Of a stretch of DNA of 51,333 bases, positions 45,939 to 51,333 are shown piece by piece. The translations under genes were made by a program, and so were the position numbers. Source of the stretch: an uncultured Lachnospiraceae bacterium (GTDB lineage: Bacteria; Bacillota; Clostridia; Lachnospirales; Lachnospiraceae); NCBI GenBank assembly GCA_947629545.1, contig CANREE010000008.1:1-51333 (forward strand). The letters run 5' to 3'. The first letter of the stretch is position 1. Each line of letters opens with the position of its first letter. The notes below the pieces were generated by a model. The model saw only the letters and a list, made by a program, of their open reading frames with translations, made no database searches and was not told the origin of the DNA.

Positions 45939-48923
45939 ATGTTTTCGAATGAGTATATGCGTGAGATCAGGCGGGGCTTTGACCGCCAGATGACGTTAAT
46001 CGGGGAAGAGATCGGGAGACTGGAGAATGGATCAAAGCCTGCTTTAGCCGGGGAGGAAAATGGAAACGCCGCCGTGTCTTCCGGCGGTCTGGCGGCGCTG
46101 CGCCTTCCGCTGCTTCGCGCGAAGAAGCAGGAGATCCTGGACGCGCTCGGCGGCTGCCTGCCGGATGAGGCGGAAGCGATGATGTTTCTCTTCAGCGCCA
46201 TGCCCATAAGCGACATTCTGGAGTACCCGGCGGAGCTTTTCCTGGCATACGCCCGGCACGGGGTATTCCTGTGGAAGGAGGGGCCCTTTGCGGGCAGAGT
46301 TCCGGAGAGGCTCTTTGCCAATTATGTGCTGCACCACAGGGTGAATAATGAGGATATCGCGGATCTGCGGTCCTTCTTCTATGGGAAGCTGGCCGGCCGG
46401 GTGGTCCCGGACAGCATGGAGAAGACGGTCATTGAGGCCAATTACTGGTGCGCGCAGGAGGGAACCTACCGTTCCACCGACGGACGCACCCAGAACGCCC
46501 TGACCATGTACTCGACGGCGACAGGCCGCTGCGGGGAGGAATCGACCTTCGCGGTTTCCGTGCTGCGGAGCATCGGCATCCCGGCCCGGCAGGTCTACGC
46601 GCCGCTCTGGACCCACTGCGACGACAATCACGCCTGGGTCGAGGCCTGGTGCGACGGGAAATGGATCTTCTTCGGCGCCTGCGAGCCGGAAGAACGGCTG
46701 AATTACGGCTGGTTCATCGGACCGGCATCCAGGGCGATGCTTCTGCATTCCCGGTGGTTCGGGCCGGATGAACCGCTGGATCCCGTGCTGGGCCGAAAGG
46801 GCATGAGCCGGATCCTGAACCATATGGAGCGGTACGCGCATACGACCTGGCTGACGATACGCGTGGCGGATGAGAGCGGCCGGCCGGTGCCGGACGCGAA
46901 GGTGGAGTGCCAGGTGGTGAACGCCGGCGAACTGCGGCCGATCGCGTTCCTTAAGACTGGCGGCGCGGGTTCGCCGGACTGCGGAACAGTCAGGATGCTG
47001 ACCGGTTACGGGGATCTGTATGTGACGGCGTCGAAGGAGGACGCAGGCGCGGGCTGTCCGGAAGATGATCCGGCAGACAGCGCGCGGAGAACAGAAGATG
47101 ATCCGGCAGACAGCGCGCGGGGAACGGAAGAGCCGGAGGCCGGGCAGGCTGCCCCCGCGCGGAGGACGGAAGCTTCGAAAGCCGGGATGACCGGCCATGC
47201 CGTGCGCTACGGCGAGACGAAGGTCTCGATGATCGGCCTTGCGGCGGGGCAGGAGGCGGAAGCCGCGGTCGTCCTGCACGACGGCCCGCGGTGTACGGAT
47301 GGCTTTCAGGATCTGGAATTCTATGCCCCGAAGGTAGGAAATATCAACGACGATACATTGACGGACGAGCAGAAGCGAGTCGGTCTTAAGCGCAACCAGG
47401 AAGCCGCCGGATACCGCGCGCGGAAGAAGGAAGCGTTCTATGACAGGGAGAAGGCGGAGGCGGTTCTTAAGCGTTTCCCGGAGGAGGAACGCGCGGAGCT
47501 GGATGAGCTTCTGCACAGGGCCCTCGGCAATCTGTCCGAGATCCTCAAATTCCTCACCTGGGAGTCAGACTGCCTGGCTGCCCAGGAGCGGCGGGACGCC
47601 TGCGCGGATCCGGCTGAGAACGCGGGAGGATTTGCGGGACGTTTCGGAGAATCCGGAATTAAGAAGGCCGGAAGCTGGAAGCTGGAAGTGCTGCGGTCGC
47701 TCCGGGAAAAGGATCTGTGGGACATCAGGGCGGATATTCTGAAGGAATGCTGCGAAACGGCCGCGCCTTACGCGGGCAGCATGCCCGGCTGGGTCTTCTA
47801 TCATTTCCTGGTGAACCCCCGTGTGGCCAATGAGATGGTCCGGCCGTGCAGACGGTTCCTGGCAGATCATATAAGTTCGGAACAGGCGGAAGCGATCCGT
47901 AAATGTCCGTCTGTCCTGACATCGCTCGCGGATCAGTGGATCCGCTCGATTCCGGGCCAGGAGTATGAAGATCTGATCACTACGCCTGCGGCGTGCCTGC
48001 GGGGCGGTATCGCAAGCGTCATGTCGAAGAAGGTCTTCTGCGTCACGCTGTACAGGACGCTGGGAATTCCGGCGCGGATCCGCATGATCGACCGGAGCGT
48101 GGAGTATTACCGGGACGGCCGGTTTGAATCGGCCGGAGGAGAAGAGCCGAAAGGATCCGGAGGTCTGTTCCCTTCCGCCGGAAAGGCGGGCCTGACCCTG
48201 CGCGGGAGCGAGTCGCTGAATCTGACCGACTGGGCCCATTACAGCCTGGACCGGTTTGAGAAGGATCATTATGACCGCGTGGGGATGTGGGATCATTTCG
48301 AAGAACTGCAGATGAATGAAGTCTATCTGGAACTGGAGCCGGGTATTTACCGCGCGCTGACCACGAACCGCCGGGCGGACGGCAGCCAGCTTGTGAAATA
48401 CATGACCTTTGAGCTGAAGGCAGGAGAGCAGCGTGAACTGGATCTGAGTCTGCGAAAGATCTCTCCGACGGCGCTTCGTACCGAGTATGAGGTCCGCGAT
48501 CTGGGCCTTAAGACGACGGAGGGCAGGGATGTGCGGCTTAAGGATCTGTCCGGAAGCGGCAGGGCGCTCCTTGTATGGCTGGAGGTCACGAGGGAGCCTA
48601 CCGAGCATATCCTGAACGAGCTGTATGAGAAGAGCGCAGATTTCGCCGCGCTGACGCAGCCGCTTTATGTGGTGGTGAAGAAGCCGGAAGACCTTAAGGA
48701 TGCCACGCTTGCGCGGACGATGGCCGCGATCCCGAATCTGAAGCCTCTCCTGCACGATTTCGGCGAGGATTATAAGGTTCTGGCGGAGGAGATCGGCCTT
48801 GTGGCAGACCGCCTGCCGTTAGCCATGGTGCTGGAAGGCGGCGCGAAGTCGGTCTACGGCGACGCCGGGTACAATGTAGGCCTGGCGGATATGCTGTACC
48901 GGATCCTGAGCGCGGAGGCCTGA
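45939..48923 (+). CDS. Large transglutaminase-fold protein, PNGase-like motifs
   Basis: 994-residue cytoplasmic protein (no signal peptide); the ATG at 45939 follows CGGAGG. Residues 1-190 are helical. The papain-like/transglutaminase core shows GRCGEES with C198, DNHAWVEAW with H231, and WIFFGACEPE (242-251). The third triad position, Asp in most family members, is Gly (G246). A Cna/CarboxypepD-like beta-sandwich follows (about 305-370), then an Asp/Glu/Ala/Arg linker with an 11-residue repeat, a second transglutaminase-like or helical region (SKKVFCVTLYRTLGIPARIR), and a C-terminal thioredoxin-like domain without CxxC (RALLVWLEVT). Eukaryotic peptide:N-glycanase has GRCGEW...ACE-like motifs in the same fold, so a glycopeptide amidase or peptidase is possible. 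Located between GH18 (35 bases before) and GH29 (110 after). Confidence 0.85.
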   Translation: MFSNEYMREIRRGFDRQMTLIGEEIGRLENGSKPALAGEENGNAAVSSGGLAALRLPLLRAKKQEILDALGGCLPDEAEAMMFLFSAMPISDILEYPAELFLAYARHGVFLWKEGPFAGRVPERLFANYVLHHRVNNEDIADLRSFFYGKLAGRVVPDSMEKTVIEANYWCAQEGTYRSTDGRTQNALTMYSTATGRCGEESTFAVSVLRSIGIPARQVYAPLWTHCDDNHAWVEAWCDGKWIFFGACEPEERLNYGWFIGPASRAMLLHSRWFGPDEPLDPVLGRKGMSRILNHMERYAHTTWLTIRVADESGRPVPDAKVECQVVNAGELRPIAFLKTGGAGSPDCGTVRMLTGYGDLYVTASKEDAGAGCPEDDPADSARRTEDDPADSARGTEEPEAGQAAPARRTEASKAGMTGHAVRYGETKVSMIGLAAGQEAEAAVVLHDGPRCTDGFQDLEFYAPKVGNINDDTLTDEQKRVGLKRNQEAAGYRARKKEAFYDREKAEAVLKRFPEEERAELDELLHRALGNLSEILKFLTWESDCLAAQERRDACADPAENAGGFAGRFGESGIKKAGSWKLEVLRSLREKDLWDIRADILKECCETAAPYAGSMPGWVFYHFLVNPRVANEMVRPCRRFLADHISSEQAEAIRKCPSVLTSLADQWIRSIPGQEYEDLITTPAACLRGGIASVMSKKVFCVTLYRTLGIPARIRMIDRSVEYYRDGRFESAGGEEPKGSGGLFPSAGKAGLTLRGSESLNLTDWAHYSLDRFEKDHYDRVGMWDHFEELQMNEVYLELEPGIYRALTTNRRADGSQLVKYMTFELKAGEQRELDLSLRKISPTALRTEYEVRDLGLKTTEGRDVRLKDLSGSGRALLVWLEVTREPTEHILNELYEKSADFAALTQPLYVVVKKPEDLKDATLARTMAAIPNLKPLLHDFGEDYKVLAEEIGLVADRLPLAMVLEGGAKSVYGDAGYNVGLADMLYRILSAEA
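47061..47120 (+). repeat. 33-base tandem repeat coding the TGase linker
   Basis: A 27-base exact match (47061-47087 and 47094-47120), period 33, encodes two copies of the 11-residue unit EDDPADSARRT / EDDPADSARGT. The segment is low-complexity and probably a flexible linker that varies in copy number between strains. Confidence 0.85.
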
Positions 48924-48966
48924 TCTGATTGTTGGATTCTGAGCGCGGAGACGTGACCAGATTGGT
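48901..48966 (+). repeat. 33-base imperfect duplication at the TGase/GH29 junction
   Basis: The last coding bases of the transglutaminase-like gene (GGATCCTGAGCGCGGAG, 48901-48917) recur as GGATTCTGAGCGCGGAG at 48934-48950, and similarity continues to about 48966. It looks like a small tandem duplication of the gene's 3' end. Confidence 0.6.
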
Positions 48967-49033
48967 GGATGATGGAGCCAAAGCGCAGTACTGCGTGCAG
49001 AAGACAGTTCAAAAGCAGGAAAAGGGTGAAACT

Positions 49034-50407
49034 ATGGTATCATTTCTAAGGGAAGCCGCCGCGGTGGTTCCGTCGAAGCGGCAGCTGGACTGGTTTGACA
49101 TCGGATTTTACGCGTTCGTCCATTTCGGCATGAATACATTTACAGACCGGGAATGGGGCGACGGGACGGAGAGCGAGCAGCTGTTCGCGCCGTCGGACCT
49201 GGACTGTGATCAATGGGTGGAGACGGTGAAGCAGGCCGGTATGAAGGGCCTGATCCTGACGGCGAAGCATCACGACGGCTTCTGCCTGTGGCCGTCGAAA
49301 TATACGGAGCACTGTGTGAAAAATTCCCCGGTTCCCGTCGATGTGGTCGGCGAGGCGGCCAGGGCCTGCAAAAAAGGCGGCATCCGCTTCGGCGTTTACC
49401 TGTCGCCGTGGGACCGCAACAGCGCTTACTACGGCACGCCGGAGTACAACGACTATTACTGCAGTCAGCTGACGGAGCTTCTGACCGGCTACGGCGACCT
49501 GTTCTGCGTCTGGTTCGACGGCGCCTGCGGGGAAGGCCCCAACGGCAAAAAGCAGGTTTACGATTTCCCGAGATATGTGGAGCTGATCCGCAAGTACCAG
49601 CCCGGCGCCGTGATCTTCTATGACAAAGGGCCGGACGTCCGCTGGTGCGGCAACGAGGCCGGCAATGGGCGCGTCTCCGAATGGGCCGTCGTTCCGGGGG
49701 AGCTCTGCACACTGGCCGAGCGGCAGACAGGCCCGGGACCGATGGCGGGAGAGGGCGATCTGAGCTATCTGTACAATACGGAACAGTACCTGGGCGGGAT
49801 GGGCAGCATCCTGTACTCCAAAGGTCTGGCATACGTTCCCGCGGAGGTGGATACCTCCATACGGAGGGGCTGGTTCTGGCACGGGAACGAGGATCCCAAG
49901 TCCCTTCCGGAGCTGTTTCGGATCTATAAGGCGTCCGTCGGCGGAAACGCCTGCCTGAACTTAAATATTCCGCCGGACCGCCGCGGCCGGATGGATGAGC
50001 GGGATGTCAGGCGCTTAAAAGAGTTCGGCGACCTGCTTCGTCAGGAATTCGGGACGCCCCTCGAGGCGAAGGCGGAGAAGCTGGATAACGGCTATCCGAC
50101 CCAGCCGGAATATCTGATCACATTGGCTCATCCGGTGTCCCGCGTGAAGCATGTGGTGCTGGAGGAAGATATCGCGAAGGGCCAGAGGGTGGAGAATTTC
50201 CGCATCGAGGCCGCATGCACGAGCGGGAGCCAGTTCCCGCTGTTCCAGGGAACGACCATCGGCCACAGGAAAATCTGTACTCTTGTCGACCCGTTCGCGG
50301 AGCAGAACCGCCTTCTGGACGACAGCGAGGACAAGATCGACCGGCTGCGCGTCCGGGTGACGGCGGCCAGAGGAGAAGTATTCTTAAAGGACGTGAAAAT
50401 ATACTAG
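49034..50407 (+). CDS. GH29 alpha-L-fucosidase
   Basis: Retaining fucosidase, 457 residues, no signal peptide. The ATG at 49034 follows AAAAGGGTGA; earlier in-frame codons cross the duplicated segment and are not family-like. Features: HFGMNTFTDREWGDG at the start, TAKHHDGFCLWPS, SPWDRN, and nucleophile D162 in FCVWFDGACGEGP. These fit GH29 subfamily B, which favours alpha-1,3/1,4-linked fucose such as Lewis-type antennae; core alpha-1,6-fucose is less likely but not excluded. The C-terminal region is a beta-sandwich. Last gene of the glycan cluster, followed by a terminator-like hairpin. Confidence 0.95.
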   Translation: MVSFLREAAAVVPSKRQLDWFDIGFYAFVHFGMNTFTDREWGDGTESEQLFAPSDLDCDQWVETVKQAGMKGLILTAKHHDGFCLWPSKYTEHCVKNSPVPVDVVGEAARACKKGGIRFGVYLSPWDRNSAYYGTPEYNDYYCSQLTELLTGYGDLFCVWFDGACGEGPNGKKQVYDFPRYVELIRKYQPGAVIFYDKGPDVRWCGNEAGNGRVSEWAVVPGELCTLAERQTGPGPMAGEGDLSYLYNTEQYLGGMGSILYSKGLAYVPAEVDTSIRRGWFWHGNEDPKSLPELFRIYKASVGGNACLNLNIPPDRRGRMDERDVRRLKEFGDLLRQEFGTPLEAKAEKLDNGYPTQPEYLITLAHPVSRVKHVVLEEDIAKGQRVENFRIEAACTSGSQFPLFQGTTIGHRKICTLVDPFAEQNRLLDDSEDKIDRLRVRVTAARGEVFLKDVKIY

Positions 50408-50438
50408 GATCAGGATCGGATACAGAAACTGATCAAGC

Positions 50439-50489
50439 TGCCGGCCCTAGCGGACGATCGGACATAAATCCCGCGCGGCCGGCATTTTG
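50439..50489 (+). terminator. Putative terminator of the glycan cluster
   Basis: Arms TGCCGGCC (50439-50446) and GGCCGGCA (50477-50484) with a long 30-base loop, followed by TTTTGCG. It begins about 30 bases after the GH29 stop. Confidence 0.5.
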
Positions 50490-50551
50490 CGTACATTTTG
50501 GGTATTAACGCGCGAAAAGTGGTCGCATTAAATTAGCCGAAGGAGTGCTGC

Positions 50552-50809
50552 TTGGACGATCCTATACTTCATGCAAGCGCTGAGGAGGAAAGCGGAACCT
50601 TTTTTAAGGATAATCCGCCTCCTGTGTTTGTGGATGAAATTCAAAAGGCGCCGGCTTTATTTGAACAGATCAAACTGTTTCTTGACCGGGAGCGGAAAAA
50701 GGGACAGTTCTTTCTGTGCGGCTCTCAGCAGTTCAGAATGATGAAGGGAGTAAGCGAATCCCTGGCCGAATGCTCATGTATGGTAAAGAAGCACAACAAA
50801 CAAAACTGA
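50552..50809 (+). pseudogene. Truncated AAA ATPase (DUF4143 type) remnant
   Basis: The 85-codon frame from a TTG matches only an inner part of the AAA_14/DUF4143 ATPase family: FVDEIQKAPALFEQIKLFLD (Walker B region) then KGQFFLCGSQQF and MMKGVSESLA. The N-terminal Walker A part and the DUF4143 C-terminus are missing, and the sequence leaves the family after about 50770. Full-length members are about 400 residues. This is a decayed gene, and the break at about 50770 may be a deletion or insertion joint. A second short frame (starting MLMYGKEAQQ at 50771) overlaps its end and is unassigned. Confidence 0.75.
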
Positions 50810-50856
50810 TACAGACAGCCGACCGTGCTATTCCGAGTAAAGGTAAATGGTAGAAT

Positions 50857-50893
50857 CGCTCTGTCGATGACCAATCGCCAGAGCGTCTTTTAT
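50857..50893 (+). terminator. Putative terminator hairpin
   Basis: Arms CGCTCTG (50857-50863) and CAGAGCG (50879-50885), loop 15, followed by TCTTTTAT. It lies after the ATPase remnant and before the Rpn promoter. Confidence 0.5.
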
Positions 50894-50947
50894 CCGGCAT
50901 GGACAGAGAATAATTTGATTAACCGTCTTAAAGGAACTCTCCCCATC

Positions 50948-50976
50948 TTGAAAAGCCGGAGGTTTTATGGTAGTAT
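50948..50976 (+). promoter_or_regulatory. Candidate promoter of the Rpn-family gene
   Basis: TTGAAA (50948-50953), 17-base spacer, TAGTAT (50971-50976), preceded by TGG. It is 37 bases ahead of the probable start. Confidence 0.5.
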
Positions 50977-51013
50977 GGACATATGGAAATTATAAGGAAA
51001 GTGGGTAGGACTT

Positions 51014-51333
51014 TTGACGGTAACAGAAACGATAGACTGTAAATATCAGGAAGATTTACAACGTCTTAGAGGTTTTCGCCTCATAGATGATGATTTTCTC
51101 ACAAAGTGCTTTGAGGGAAATACAGAATGTATTGAATTGGTATTAAGAATTGTGCTGGATATGTCGGATTTGAATGTGCTGGATGTCCGCACACAAGTAT
51201 TTGTGGAAAATCTGCTGAACCGTTCTGTGAGATTAGATGTGCTGGCAACAGACAGGGCCGGGCGGAAATTTAATATTGAGATCCAGCGCGCGGACAAGGG
51301 AGCCGGAAGAAAAAGGGCGCGTTACAATAGCAG
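51014..51333 (+). CDS. Rpn-family PD-(D/E)XK nuclease ('transposase'), 5' part
   Basis: The frame runs open from about 51014 to the end of the window. The most plausible start is TTG at 51014 (MTVTETIDCKYQ), with a TAGGA-like site upstream; no ATG is available. Residues such as FRLIDDDFLTKCFEG, CIELVLRIVLDM, VRLDVLATD and NIEIQRADKGAGRKRARYNS are typical of the Rpn/PD-(D/E)XK nuclease-transposase group, in which VRLDV and EIQ hold the active-site acids. Such genes are often multicopy in Clostridia and promote recombination; they are not classical insertion sequences. The 3' end is outside the window. Confidence 0.85.
   Translation, partial: MTVTETIDCKYQEDLQRLRGFRLIDDDFLTKCFEGNTECIELVLRIVLDMSDLNVLDVRTQVFVENLLNRSVRLDVLATDRAGRKFNIEIQRADKGAGRKRARYNS

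Noticed and set aside
46044-47516. Minus-strand frame of 490 codons opposite the transglutaminase-like gene
   Set aside because: Arg/Pro/His-rich shadow of a GC-rich gene; no motif or start signal.
50439-50484. Insertion-sequence end (inverted repeat)
   Set aside because: The arms are only 8 bases, followed by a T run just after an operon end; no transposase lies between or beside them.

Overview
The window is a piece of a Bacillota chromosome, most likely from a gut clostridium of the Lachnospiraceae type. This is inferred from gene content and style: strong AGGAGG-like ribosome binding sites, extended -10 promoters (TGn before the -10 box), the DUF512-der-plsY-gpsA run, a PRPP synthetase longer than usual, multi-SH3 NlpC/P60 proteins, and many glycoside hydrolases. 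The species cannot be told from the sequence alone. The housekeeping part is fairly GC-rich. Positions 9.7-16.6 kb hold a clearly more AT-rich accessory block.

Layout. 1-5.9 kb: the end of a sugar-type ABC ATPase, a GH13 lipoprotein and a membrane-anchored type I pullulanase, i.e. starch or glycogen use at the cell surface. 6-9.5 kb: asnA (minus strand) divergent from a cytidylate-kinase-like gene and a membrane-anchored NlpC/P60 cell-wall hydrolase with four SH3b-like repeats. 9.7-16.6 kb: accessory or defence block with an AAA ATPase carrying a nuclease-like tail, a type III restriction-modification pair (Mod, Res), and a protein with class III nucleotidyl-cyclase motifs. 16.8-19.4 kb (minus): a YprB-like RNase-H-fold nuclease, a 63-residue Cys4 protein and a GH27 alpha-galactosidase. 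19.7-34 kb: core genes ruvA, ruvB, an aldo/keto reductase, zapA, a U32 'peptidase', a SEDS/class B PBP pair, a Nudix hydrolase, prs (minus), then DUF512-der-plsY-gpsA. 35.4-50.4 kb: a seven-gene, one-strand, closely spaced cluster (GH38, GH2, alpha/beta hydrolase, GH20, GH18, transglutaminase-like, GH29). 50.4-51.3 kb: decayed and mobile-type remnants, with a truncated AAA ATPase and the start of an Rpn/PD-(D/E)XK nuclease.

The most interesting unit is the 15-kb glycan cluster. None of its products has a visible signal peptide. Its activities (mannosidase, galactosidase, hexosaminidase, GH18 endo-type enzyme, fucosidase) are those needed to take apart an imported complex or hybrid N-glycan in the cytoplasm. 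It also encodes a 994-residue transglutaminase-fold protein with a GRCGE...NHAW...GACE signature that resembles eukaryotic cytosolic peptide:N-glycanase (Png1/NGLY1). This suggests a cytoplasmic glycopeptide-processing route. The second item of interest is the cyclase-fold gene beside the type III R-M genes.

No tRNA, rRNA, CRISPR array, integrase or intact insertion sequence was seen.
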